Shown in pieces: positions 7,744 through 16,610 of a stretch of DNA of 64,000 nucleotides. Source of the DNA: Pseudoalteromonas sp. P1-25 (lineage in GTDB: Bacteria > Pseudomonadota > Gammaproteobacteria > Enterobacterales > Alteromonadaceae); contig NZ_LKDW01000018.1 in assembly GCF_001401805.1 (NCBI RefSeq), forward strand, positions 1 through 64,000, read 5' to 3'. Below the pieces are notes generated by a model. That model was not told where the DNA came from. It saw only the letters and a program-made list of their open reading frames with translations, and made no database searches. Both the position numbers and the translations under genes were made by a program. Positions within the stretch are counted from its first letter, which is position 1. Each line of letters starts with the position of its first letter.

Positions 7744-8406
7744 ATGCAAAGTATAAAAGTATGGGATGGCTTTATAAGAAGCTTCCATTGGTTATTAGTG
7801 ATTAATATAGCTGTGCTTTACTTTAGCATTGACGAGGGCATGATTGAGCTACATTTTGTAGCTGGCTTTTTCGCAATCGCATTAATAGTGACTCGTTTAG
7901 TGTGGGGGCTGGTGGGCAGTAAAACGGCAAAATTAAGTGCGTTACTGCACTCGCCAATAGCAGTACTTAAAGAGTTTAAAAATCCTAGTAAAGGGGTGGG
8001 TCATTCGGCGCCAGGTAGCTACATGGTTTTGTTGTTTTTTGTGCTTATTATAGTGCAGTTAGTAACTGGGCTAATGAGCAGTGATGGCATTTTGACTGAT
8101 GGTCCTTTGGTTGAGTACGTGTCGAGCTCAACAGTTGATTTTGCAAATTGGCTGCACCGCCTTAACTTCGATATTTTATTTTATGCTATATGCCTGCATG
8201 TTACTGCCATAGTTGTGTATAAAATAAAAGGAAAGCCACTTGTCAAAGCAATGATCACCGGTAAACAGGCTAACAGCGAGCAAGCCACTCAAACTAATGT
8301 AGATAACACCCAGGCACCTTGGTTAGCGTGGGCTATTTTTGTTGGATTACTCGTGCTACTGGCTGTTACATGGGGCAAAGAACCACTTAATTACTTGCTA
8401 AGTTAA
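7744..8406 (+). CDS. Cytochrome b561-type membrane cytochrome
   Basis: The start at ATG 7744 follows TTGAGGATTTAT, a good ribosome-binding site; the frame is open 12 bases further upstream to a TTG. The 220-residue protein has four main membrane helices of the cytochrome b561/hydrogenase b-subunit type. Candidate haem ligands are His15 in RSFHWLLVI, a histidine in ELHFVAGFF, and the pairs in NWLHRLNF and CLHVTAIV. A fifth hydrophobic segment lies at the C-terminus. It probably passes electrons from quinol to a periplasmic acceptor. The convergent neighbour encodes cytochrome c', which may be a partner; that pairing is common in marine gammaproteobacteria. Confidence 0.85.
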   Translation: MQSIKVWDGFIRSFHWLLVINIAVLYFSIDEGMIELHFVAGFFAIALIVTRLVWGLVGSKTAKLSALLHSPIAVLKEFKNPSKGVGHSAPGSYMVLLFFVLIIVQLVTGLMSSDGILTDGPLVEYVSSSTVDFANWLHRLNFDILFYAICLHVTAIVVYKIKGKPLVKAMITGKQANSEQATQTNVDNTQAPWLAWAIFVGLLVLLAVTWGKEPLNYLLS

Positions 8407-8421
8407 TAGCTAACAAAAAAC

Positions 8422-8446
8422 AAAACGGCGCATAAAGCGCCGTTTT
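8422..8446. terminator. Bidirectional terminator between cytochrome genes
   Basis: AAAACGGCGC (8422-8431) pairs with GCGCCGTTTT (8437-8446) around loop ATAAA. It is placed between the convergent cytochrome b561 and cytochrome c' stops, and both strands have A/T flanks suited to termination. Confidence 0.85.
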
Positions 8447-8469
8447 AGTGTGCGTTGTTTTAATTGTAA

Positions 8470-8922
8470 TTAGTCTTTAAATTGCTTGTGGCAATCTTTA
8501 CAGCCTTTGGCCCAAGCGCCAAATGCTTTACCAATTACCGCCTTATCGCCAGATTGAGCTGCTAAAGCTAGCTTATCTGCATTGGCAGCGAAGGCATTGG
8601 CTTTTTTAACAAAGGTTGCATTGTCTGACCATACATCAGCTAAGGCTGCTGTATCACCTTTATCTGTGCCTTCGTAAAACGCTTCCCATGGCATTTTAGA
8701 AAGGGCGGCTGCGTTATTGGCGCGCATTTTAAATTGTTCTGCCTCAAAAGGAATTTTACCTTTTAGCATTGCGCCCATATCGCTAATTTGCACTGAAATC
8801 ATAGAAAATGCAGCTTGACGGTATTCAATAGCATCACTTGGTTCTTTAAATGCAGTATTTGCAGATACGCTAAGTGTACATGTTGCTAAAGCAACCCCTG
8901 CTAAAAATTGTTTAAATTTCAT
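8470..8922 (-). CDS. Cytochrome c' (class II c-type cytochrome)
   Basis: This 150-residue periplasmic protein has a Sec signal peptide ending near VSANTAF. A four-helix body follows and the haem-binding CKDCH sits at the extreme C-terminus (residues 141-145), the hallmark of class II cytochromes. These proteins bind NO or CO and can buffer nitric oxide, or shuttle electrons. Length after signal cleavage is about 128, as in the family. The gene is convergent with the b561 gene. A role in NO tolerance is plausible from the family but not shown by the sequence. Confidence 0.9.
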   Translation of the reverse strand: MKFKQFLAGVALATCTLSVSANTAFKEPSDAIEYRQAAFSMISVQISDMGAMLKGKIPFEAEQFKMRANNAAALSKMPWEAFYEGTDKGDTAALADVWSDNATFVKKANAFAANADKLALAAQSGDKAVIGKAFGAWAKGCKDCHKQFKD

Positions 8923-9136
8923 GTTTTGCCCCTGTAAGAAATTATATCTACTAATTAGACATCTTGAATCGATTACTTATTTTATTCAAGTGAAACTTTA
9001 ATGTCTCATAGCTTGTTTTCTGAATATATCATTACACCTTGTCATTTTATTGTTAACGACTGTAAACAGTGCGTTGTTATTAAGTGCCCTGTTGTGTACC
9101 TTGAGTCATCATAAAAATAAATAACGAAGGAAGTTT

Positions 9137-11470
9137 ATGAAGCATAATATCTTTAAAATGTCGGCGCTTTCTGCCGCAGTAGTTATGACGCTAGCAGGGT
9201 GTGGTGGTAGCGACAATGACAATAATAGCCAAGTTGCTGTAGTAACTGATGTTGCACCAAAAGCAAGCGATGTAGCCGTTGCCGGTTTAAAGCAATGGGT
9301 ACCTGTAACAGCTGAGTTTAATGCAAGTGATAACGATGGCGATACACTAAGTTATACATTTACTGAAAATGGTGAAGCGGTTGAAGCACAAGATGGCGTA
9401 TATACTTTTAGCCACGGCTTACTCACTGTTGAAGGCGATACCTTTACCTATGTGTCTGTTACCGGTGAAGATGCGGTAATTGATTACACCGCTAATGCAA
9501 ATGGTAAATCGGCGTCTGCGCAATTAGTTATTAGTGATATTGCAACTGATCCGTTAGCTAATCAGCAATGGCATCTGCGTAACACAGGTCAAAAGTCGTA
9601 CGCTCTAAGCGATGAAATGAAGCAAGGCCTAATTGATTTATATGTTAACCAATTAGGTTACAGCGAAGAAGAAGCGCAAACTATTTTTGACGAGGATTTT
9701 GCTGAATCAGAAGCAGAAGAATTGGTTGTTGGCGAGGATATGAACGTAGCAGCAGCTTATGCTCAAGGTGTTACAGGTGCTGGCGTAACGGCGGTTGTTG
9801 TTGATTCTGGTATGGAAATTCGTCACGAAGATTTAGTTGATAACGTTTTACCTAATCGCTCTCTAAACTTAGATGCAGAGGCGCTTGACCGTACCGACCC
9901 TACAAGTTCGTCAAACAGTGGTGACCACGGTACTAGTGTTGCAGGCTTAATTGCAGCAAAAGGCTGGAATGGTAAAGGCGGGCGCGGTGTTGCACCAGAT
10001 GCTGGTCTCATTGGCATGAACTACCTAGGTGGCGATAAAATTGAGCAAACCGATTTACTCGCTCATGGTTTCCCTGGAAGCGGCATTAGCACATCAGAAA
10101 ACATTTCTGCTTTTAACCGCAGCTACGGTATTACCTTCCCAACGTTTATTGGTTACTCAGAGCTAGATGAAGCTATCGAGTCATACCCTAACCTTAGTCT
10201 TCGTGGTGGTAAAGGTGCGCTAAACATGAAATCAAGCGGTAACTCGTTTGTAGATGGTGGCGATGAAGGGTCATTATGTGCTGATAATGGCGCAAATGAG
10301 TTAGGTCTTACTTGTTATAACGGCGCGTTTGAGCCAAGCCAGGGTCATCCATATTACTTAAGCGTTGCAGCTGTAAATGCTGATGGTACACATACAAGCT
10401 ACTCAAGTGGTGGTGCTAACCTAATGGTTTCAGCCCCTGCGGGTGAATACGGGCGCTGGGCGCCTGCCATGGTAACAACTGATCAAATGACCTGTATTAA
10501 CGGGTACTCAGGCTTTAATGGTAGCTCGATTACAGCATGGGCTGCAGCATATGGCGAAGACTTTGCGGCATCGCAATACCCATTCAATTACCCAGGCCAT
10601 GAAGATAACGCTAGCTGTAACTATACCTCAACGTTTAATGGTACTTCTTCGGCAGCACCTAATGCGTCAGGTGTAGTATCACTGATTTTATCAGCTAATC
10701 CGGAGCTAACATGGCGCGATGTTCGTCATATCTTAGCTACTACCAGCACAGTCAACGATACAGAAGATGAAGTTATAACGCTTAGCGTTGGTGAAGGTGA
10801 ATTTGTAGCGCATGACGGCTGGGTTGAAAATGCAGCAGGTTATAACTTTAATAACTTATATGGTTTTGGGCGTGTAGATGCTGGTGCTGCCGTTGAGATG
10901 GCAAAAGAGTACGACGTAGTATTAGGCGAGCAAGTTATTACAGATTGGAGTGGTGTTGGCTCTGTTGTTGAAGAAGATGCCCTTACGCTAGAAATTCCAG
11001 ACAACAGTGCTGCGGGTGTTACACAGCAAATCATTGTTGAAGAAGAGTTAAACATTGAAGCTATGCAGTTCAAGTTTGATGTGAGCAACACTGAAATGGG
11101 CTTTGGTTTAGCGGATGGTACGCAAACCTCTGCTGGTACCGATTTAGCAATCGAAGTAACGTCTCCATCAGGCACGCGTAGTGTATTACTAGCGTCTAAG
11201 CAAGCTCTATTCTACCCAGCTTATAGTTTTACTAATGGTTGGAACACAGGTTATGTTTTAAAGGATGCGGTACTTATGTCTAATGCCTTCTATGGCGAGA
11301 CAACAAAAGGTACGTGGACTATTCGTGTTCTTGATGCTGCAGCAGATAGTTTTGCTTTTACTGATGGTACTGACAATGGTCTTGGAGTTACTGGTATTTC
11401 AAATAACCGTGCAGCAAGCGTTTTAGAAGGCGTTTCGTTAAGAGCATTTGGTCACGCAGGTCAAGAGTAA
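9137..11470 (+). CDS. Kexin-like subtilisin (S8) lipoprotein protease with P domain
   Basis: The 777-residue protease begins with a lipoprotein signal, lipobox LAGC near residue 22, so it is predicted to be anchored in the outer membrane or released. An Ig/cadherin-like segment (about 40-130) precedes the S8 catalytic domain. The catalytic triad is Asp223 (VVVDSGM), His264 (GDHGTSVAG) and Ser504 (NGTSSAAP). The C-terminal 130 residues (KGTWTIRVLDAA) match the P/homoB domain of proprotein convertases. No I9 propeptide is seen. The neighbour 11 bases downstream resembles the external chaperone (ORF2) of Aeromonas sobria protease ASP, which also lacks a propeptide. The substrate is unknown. Confidence 0.88.
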   Translation: MKHNIFKMSALSAAVVMTLAGCGGSDNDNNSQVAVVTDVAPKASDVAVAGLKQWVPVTAEFNASDNDGDTLSYTFTENGEAVEAQDGVYTFSHGLLTVEGDTFTYVSVTGEDAVIDYTANANGKSASAQLVISDIATDPLANQQWHLRNTGQKSYALSDEMKQGLIDLYVNQLGYSEEEAQTIFDEDFAESEAEELVVGEDMNVAAAYAQGVTGAGVTAVVVDSGMEIRHEDLVDNVLPNRSLNLDAEALDRTDPTSSSNSGDHGTSVAGLIAAKGWNGKGGRGVAPDAGLIGMNYLGGDKIEQTDLLAHGFPGSGISTSENISAFNRSYGITFPTFIGYSELDEAIESYPNLSLRGGKGALNMKSSGNSFVDGGDEGSLCADNGANELGLTCYNGAFEPSQGHPYYLSVAAVNADGTHTSYSSGGANLMVSAPAGEYGRWAPAMVTTDQMTCINGYSGFNGSSITAWAAAYGEDFAASQYPFNYPGHEDNASCNYTSTFNGTSSAAPNASGVVSLILSANPELTWRDVRHILATTSTVNDTEDEVITLSVGEGEFVAHDGWVENAAGYNFNNLYGFGRVDAGAAVEMAKEYDVVLGEQVITDWSGVGSVVEEDALTLEIPDNSAAGVTQQIIVEEELNIEAMQFKFDVSNTEMGFGLADGTQTSAGTDLAIEVTSPSGTRSVLLASKQALFYPAYSFTNGWNTGYVLKDAVLMSNAFYGETTKGTWTIRVLDAAADSFAFTDGTDNGLGVTGISNNRAASVLEGVSLRAFGHAGQE

Positions 11471-11481
11471 GGAATATAGAT

Positions 11482-12015
11482 ATGAAAATGAATAAATTAG
11501 TTATTTTAGGTGCTGCTGCGTGTATTTCTCTAAGTGCAACAGCGAGTTCAGTAGCAGATAAAGAGCTGCAACTTCCAAAAAAGCCGGTAAATAGTGTGAA
11601 ATACAGCAAAACCGACTTTGGCTCTTACGTTGTAGAAAAAAACTTACGTTTAGTACCAGCAAGTGTTGCTGCAGATGAGTATGTTGTTTCTACTAAAGGT
11701 GAGATGGCGGTTGTTGAATCTTCTGAGGCTTCATCGTTAGTAACAAAAGGGACGCTGGTACGTAATGTACTAACAAATAACTTAACGTCGCTTTCTGGCA
11801 ATATCACTATTTTGCTTAAAGATGACATGAACGCAACAGAGGTAGCTCAGCTATCTGGCTTGAAGGTAGTGTCTGTTTTCCCAGGCACTAAAATAGCGGT
11901 ATTAGCTGTTAATGATGGTCAAGATATTTTAGCTGCTGCAGAGCAGTTAAAGTCATCTGACTATACAAAAGAAGCACGAATTGAAGTGTTAGAGACTATT
12001 TATACTGCACAATAA
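11482..12015 (+). CDS. Probable external chaperone/inhibitor of the upstream protease (ASP ORF2-like)
   Basis: This 177-residue secreted protein has a signal peptide (ILGAAACISLSATASS). It starts 11 bases after the protease stop, with AAGGAATATAGAT before its ATG. The C-terminal half has an alternating beta-alpha-beta pattern (NITILLKDDMNATEVAQL, VVSVFPGTKIAVLAV, ILAAAEQLKSS, ARIEVLETIYTAQ) like an S8 propeptide or I9-type inhibitor. In Aeromonas sobria, ORF2 encoded just downstream of kexin-like ASP folds the protease and inhibits it until release. Gene order, size, secretion and fold pattern fit that model; homology itself needs a profile search. Confidence 0.7.
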   Translation: MKMNKLVILGAAACISLSATASSVADKELQLPKKPVNSVKYSKTDFGSYVVEKNLRLVPASVAADEYVVSTKGEMAVVESSEASSLVTKGTLVRNVLTNNLTSLSGNITILLKDDMNATEVAQLSGLKVVSVFPGTKIAVLAVNDGQDILAAAEQLKSSDYTKEARIEVLETIYTAQ

Positions 12016-12032
12016 AATTAAAATGTTGTGAT

Positions 12033-12062
12033 AAAAGCCCGAGTAAAGCCTCGGGCTTTTTT
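12033..12062 (+). terminator. Terminator of the protease-chaperone operon
   Basis: AAAAGCCCGAG (12033-12043) pairs with CTCGGGCTTTT (12050-12060) and is followed by more T. It ends the rightward pair and lies five bases from the convergent DUF2721 stop, so it may also work leftward. Confidence 0.9.
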
Positions 12063-12066
12063 ATTG

Positions 12067-12531
12067 CTAATCATTAATATCAGCAAAAATCATCCCTCGG
12101 CGCATACTACGTGTGGCCAAAAATACTTCACCAAGTAACGACATAAAACCACATATTAATAAGGCCATTGCAGCCACAAAGCAGCTTGCAATGGTTACCC
12201 CTAAATTAATAGATTGAATATGCGATAAAAACAACTGCATTACCACGGCACATACTAGCAAAGCACTTAAAACGCTCATACTAAAAGCAATGTGAATACA
12301 TCGCGAGCGCTTTAACAGGGCGCGTAGCTCTGTGGCCAAGGTTTTATTAAAGTCTTCATCGGTGCTTACTTTAAGTTTTCGCTCAAGTTGCCTCGCACGA
12401 TCAGTAATGCGCGCTAAACGATTAGATAAAACTCCGAGTGTGGCTGCAATTCCTGTAATTAAAAAGACAGGGGCGACTGCAGTCTGAATTACTTTAGCCA
12501 TGGTTAAAATATTTATAACGTCGTTACTCAT
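12067..12531 (-). CDS. DUF2721 family membrane protein
   Basis: The 154-residue protein has three membrane helices: an N-terminal one (VFLITGIAATLGVLSN), and two near residues 80-135. A basic cytosolic loop with NRLARITDRARQLERKL stands between the first and second. This arrangement and motif are typical of the DUF2721 family, which has no known function. The C-terminal tail is short and basic (RSMRRGM). The ATG at 12531 begins MSNDVINILTMAKVIQTAVAP, matching family N-termini. It stands alone between the two protease loci. Confidence 0.8.
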   Translation of the reverse strand: MSNDVINILTMAKVIQTAVAPVFLITGIAATLGVLSNRLARITDRARQLERKLKVSTDEDFNKTLATELRALLKRSRCIHIAFSMSVLSALLVCAVVMQLFLSHIQSINLGVTIASCFVAAMALLICGFMSLLGEVFLATRSMRRGMIFADIND

Positions 12532-12671
12532 TCATTTTCCATAGAGAAGTTAGGGTTTGTTTACAGTGATTTACAAATGCCGGTTAGCTAAAAACTTGTT
12601 TTTTATTAATCATTTATGATTTTTGCGAAGGGCTTTTTTTGCACCTTTGTAATCTAGTTGTAATTGAGTTG

Positions 12672-12701
12672 TTGCTAGCTTAAGGGCTGAAGTTCTATAT
12701 T
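12672..12701 (+). promoter_or_regulatory. Candidate promoter of the large subtilase gene
   Basis: TTGCTA (12672-12677) and TATATT (12696-12701) are spaced by 18 bases and lie about 70 bases ahead of the ATG. This is a reasonable sigma-70 match, found by eye only; the region is AT-rich, so chance is likely enough to keep confidence low. Confidence 0.25.
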
Positions 12702-12769
12702 AAAATCACAATTCTAATAATATCGAATTGAGTAAATACAATAATATAAAACACACTCCAGGGGAAATA

Positions 12770-15700
12770 ATGTCTAATATAACACTGAAAAGAACCGCTA
12801 TTTCATCAGCTATAGGTTTAGCTATGATGTCATACGGCGTAGCAGCTACACCTGATTTATCTAAAGGATACGTCCCAGAAACATCAAGTGTAAAAACATA
12901 CTCTCAAGATAAAACCATCTCTACTAAAGCACGCTATATTATCCAGCTTGAAGATGAGCCGCTAGCAACCTACAAAGGCGGTATCGCAGGGCTTGAAGCA
13001 ACCTCTGCCGCCGTTACTGGTGATAGTAAAATTAAACTTAGTTCAGCACCCGCTTTAAAATACAGCAGTTACTTAAAAGCCAAGCAAAAAAGCGTAGCAC
13101 AAGTAGCCGCGTCTGTTAGTGGGGGCGCTGTATCACACTCATTCAGCACCCTTTTTAATGGTATCGTAGTAGAGGGTGAGCAAGGACAGCGTGAAAAACT
13201 CGCTAAACTTGCGGGTGTTAAAAAAGTATTTTTAGATACTGAGTACCACACATTAATGGATGCTTCTATTGATGTAATTAGAGGCGTAGAGGCTTGGCAG
13301 GCGCTTGGTGGCCAATCTGAAGCGGGTAAAGGCGTTAAAGTTGCGATCATTGACTCGGGTATTCGCCCAGAAAACCCAATGTTTTCAGATGTGGGTTTCG
13401 CAGCTGCAGAGTTTAGTGAAGAAGAGGCTGCTTACATCGCAGAAAACCCTGATTACTGTCGTATAGAGGGCGGTGAAGCCGATTTTTGTAACAACAAATT
13501 AATTGTTGCACGTGCATTTGGCCCAACACCAAGTGATGTTCATCCTGATGAATATATTGGCTCTCCACTAGGATACGACGGTCACGGAACGCATGTTGCG
13601 GGTACCGCTGTAGGTAACCCAATTGAAATTACTTACCAAGACAATAACGTGTCAATCTCAGGTGTAGCACCAGCAGCACAATTAATGGCTTACAAAGCGC
13701 TTTGGCACACAGCCGATGGGCGAGGCAGCGGTACAACTGTAGCGCTCATGGCTGCATTAGAAGCAGCCATTAAAGATGGCGCAGACGTAATTAACAACTC
13801 GTGGGGCGGTGGTCCAGGTGGCAACCCTTCTGGTAGTGCGTATAGTGATTTATTCACCGCTGCAGAAGAAGCCGGTGTAGTGGTTGTAACCGCAGCAGGT
13901 AACGATGGTAACGGCGCCCAAACTATTGGTTGTCCTAGCTGTATAGAGTCGGGTCTCACAGTGGCCAATACGCAAACAGGGCGTTTTTTCTCTCAGCAAG
14001 TTGAAGTGGCAGGCGAAACTTATTTAAGTATTGAAGGAAGCAACGGTTTATTAACAGACCCTATCTCGCTCCCTATAATTTCTGCGCAGGTTGTAGCGCC
14101 TGATAACTTTGAAGGGTGTGAAGAGTTCGCTGAGGATATCTCATTTGCGGATTCTGTTGCACTTATCTCTCGTGGTAGCTGCGCATTTACAGCTAAAGCT
14201 GAAAATGCAGCAAAAGCAGGTGCAACAGCGGTAATTATCCACAACAATGTTGCAGGCGGTGCAATGGGCATGTCTATGGATGATGCTACAATTCCAGCCT
14301 CAGCAATCAGCCAAGAAGATGGTTTAAGCTTAGTTGAGCTTTTAACAGCAGCTGAAGAGCCGGTTATTGCATCACTCGATCCTAGTGTTAAAAGAACAAT
14401 TCAAGAGAAATTTACTGATGCAGTCAATTCTTCAAGTTCGCGTGGCCCTAATGGTGAGCCTAGCTTCTTAAAACCTGATATTGCAGCACCAGGTACTGAT
14501 ATTTTATCTGCGTATTCGCCAGATGAAGGAAATGGCATTACCTTTAACGCTATTTCAGGTACAAGTATGGCGAGCCCACATGTTGCAGGTGCAGCAGCGC
14601 TTATGAAGCAAGCTCACCCAGAATGGAATGCGGTACAGATTAAAACCGCACTTATGAGTTCATCTAAAATGGATGGTCTACATAAAGAAGACTTAGTGAC
14701 AAAAGCTGATGCCTTTGATGTAGGTGCTGGTCGATTAGATGTACCTAATGCGCTAGAAGCTGCGCTTACGTTTGAACATGGCTCTTACGCCGATCCGAGC
14801 TGTTTAAGCGTTTGTAGTTTCTCAAATACCGTGCAAAACATGACAGATACAGCTGGCGAGTGGACGGCAAAAGTAGTAACAGATATGCAAGGCGCAGAAA
14901 TCTCTGTGTCTCCTAATACAGTTACACTGGGTGCACATGGTTCTACTTCTACTGATTCAGAGGGTGCTGAAACAAGCACAGACATGGCTGAGTTTAACCT
15001 AGATATTGATTCAACGTTTAATGATGTTAAAGGTTGGAACTTTGGTCACGTTGTATGGACTCATACTGAAACAGGCCAAGTCGCGCATTTACCATTTGCT
15101 ATTTATGATAACGAAGCAACCAATAGCAGTGTGTTTAGCGCAACAGTCGATGCCGATTCTTTAAACTCTTCTACTCCAGCAAAAATAGGGGTGCAATTTA
15201 ACAATACTTTATTTACTGAAGAACTATCTGTAAATGTAAAACTTGATGAGAATGCGGAGCTTTTAAAAGGTGCAGCGCCTGTTGTTGAAGTGACTAATGG
15301 TGCAGGCGAAGTAACATTAAGTGAAGACAACAAAGAGCTTACCTGGACGGGTACATTAGGACCAAAAGAGTTTGCTATTAACAGCAGTGATTTCTTAGGT
15401 ACCTTCTCATTGGCTGATGATGACTTTGAGCCTCAAGCGTGTCCTGACGGGTGTGATGAAATAACCATTACGGTTGAAGCTGACTTTATTTTTGATGGGA
15501 AAGAGTACTCAGCATTTACCATCTCAGATAATGGCTTTATTGCTGTTGGTGCAGATGTAAACACCACTAACTCTTGGAGCCCTCAAGCAATGCCTAATGC
15601 ACGTACACCTAACGGTGTTATAGCGCCGCTTTGGGCTGACTTTGATTTAGCGGGTGGTACGTCCGGTGGCGGTGAGATCTATGTTGCTAAATTTGATAGC

Positions 15701-16477
15701 GGTTATGTTGTTGTAGAATGGCATGATGTTGAGCTTTGGGGTAGCGCTTCAGGTGATAAGTACACGTTCCAAGTGATCTTAAAAGAAGGCACTGATGAAA
15801 TACGTATGAATTACATTGATGTACCCACATTGCCTGCTCCTTACTCTGCGGGTGTAGAGTCTGCCGATGGTAACGTAGGAGCTATGCTAGACACCGTTCC
15901 AACGGGTAATGGTATTGGTAGTGGCTATTTGGTTGATCAAATTAAAGGCGGTGTGGTTGATATTCAATATCAGGCTTTTGCAAAAGATCGCAGCCATTAC
16001 ACAGCAGCAGATTCTGTAGAAGTTGATGAAGAGCAAACAGTGACTATTGATGTATTAGCTAATGATATGGCTGAGTCGCGTTTTGTATTTGACGCAGTAG
16101 CTTCTTCAGAAACAGAAAATGCAGAATTCTCTGCCCATAAAGGCGTAAGAATTAAAGGCAGCCTAGTCGCATCAACTGTTGAGGTGGCTTCTGCACCTGC
16201 AAATGGTTCAACTACAGTGAATGAAGATGGCACAATTGATTATACGCCAAATGCGCAGTTCTCTGGTGAAGATAGCTTCACATACACAGTGCGTGAAGCA
16301 TCAGGCACGACTGCTGAAGAAACCATGGTATCAATTGTTGTTAACGATACCATTGCAGACCCTCAGCCTGTGACCCCAACTCCAGAGCCTGAAAGCAATG
16401 GTTCATCGGGCTCACTCGCTTGGTTAACGTTACTTGCTGCGCCGTTTGCATTTATGCGTCGTCGTAAACAAAAGTAA
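12770..16477 (+). CDS. Large secreted S8 subtilase with PA insert and GlyGly-CTERM tail
   Basis: The start at ATG 12770 follows CAGGGGAAATA; the frame is open upstream but that part lacks a signal. The 1235-residue preprotein has a signal peptide, an I9-type inhibitor propeptide (about 40-160), and an S8 domain with Asp195 (AIIDSGI), His272 (GHGTHVAG), oxyanion NNSWGG and Ser599 (SGTSMASPHVAG). A protease-associated insert sits near 410-550. Beta-sandwich domains follow, including a cadherin-like repeat near 1080-1200. The tail GSSGSLAWLTLLAAPFAF plus MRRRKQK is a GlyGly-CTERM signal, which implies type II secretion and rhombosortase processing at the cell surface. Confidence 0.93.
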   Translation: MSNITLKRTAISSAIGLAMMSYGVAATPDLSKGYVPETSSVKTYSQDKTISTKARYIIQLEDEPLATYKGGIAGLEATSAAVTGDSKIKLSSAPALKYSSYLKAKQKSVAQVAASVSGGAVSHSFSTLFNGIVVEGEQGQREKLAKLAGVKKVFLDTEYHTLMDASIDVIRGVEAWQALGGQSEAGKGVKVAIIDSGIRPENPMFSDVGFAAAEFSEEEAAYIAENPDYCRIEGGEADFCNNKLIVARAFGPTPSDVHPDEYIGSPLGYDGHGTHVAGTAVGNPIEITYQDNNVSISGVAPAAQLMAYKALWHTADGRGSGTTVALMAALEAAIKDGADVINNSWGGGPGGNPSGSAYSDLFTAAEEAGVVVVTAAGNDGNGAQTIGCPSCIESGLTVANTQTGRFFSQQVEVAGETYLSIEGSNGLLTDPISLPIISAQVVAPDNFEGCEEFAEDISFADSVALISRGSCAFTAKAENAAKAGATAVIIHNNVAGGAMGMSMDDATIPASAISQEDGLSLVELLTAAEEPVIASLDPSVKRTIQEKFTDAVNSSSSRGPNGEPSFLKPDIAAPGTDILSAYSPDEGNGITFNAISGTSMASPHVAGAAALMKQAHPEWNAVQIKTALMSSSKMDGLHKEDLVTKADAFDVGAGRLDVPNALEAALTFEHGSYADPSCLSVCSFSNTVQNMTDTAGEWTAKVVTDMQGAEISVSPNTVTLGAHGSTSTDSEGAETSTDMAEFNLDIDSTFNDVKGWNFGHVVWTHTETGQVAHLPFAIYDNEATNSSVFSATVDADSLNSSTPAKIGVQFNNTLFTEELSVNVKLDENAELLKGAAPVVEVTNGAGEVTLSEDNKELTWTGTLGPKEFAINSSDFLGTFSLADDDFEPQACPDGCDEITITVEADFIFDGKEYSAFTISDNGFIAVGADVNTTNSWSPQAMPNARTPNGVIAPLWADFDLAGGTSGGGEIYVAKFDSGYVVVEWHDVELWGSASGDKYTFQVILKEGTDEIRMNYIDVPTLPAPYSAGVESADGNVGAMLDTVPTGNGIGSGYLVDQIKGGVVDIQYQAFAKDRSHYTAADSVEVDEEQTVTIDVLANDMAESRFVFDAVASSETENAEFSAHKGVRIKGSLVASTVEVASAPANGSTTVNEDGTIDYTPNAQFSGEDSFTYTVREASGTTAEETMVSIVVNDTIADPQPVTPTPEPESNGSSGSLAWLTLLAAPFAFMRRRKQK

Positions 16478-16500
16478 TTTTATAACTACTTAGTTATTTT

Positions 16501-16525
16501 AAAGGGAGCCTCGGCTCCCTTTTTA
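16501..16525 (+). terminator. Terminator of the large subtilase gene
   Basis: AAAGGGAGCC (16501-16510) and GGCTCCCTTT (16513-16522) form a perfect stem closed by TC, followed by TTT. It lies 24 bases after the stop. Confidence 0.9.
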
Positions 16526-16610
16526 CATAGCTTCACAAACTAAATTACATCACGCTTTATTATTAGGTATATTTAATATCATCAATAATAAAAAACATAG
16601 AGATTTAATA

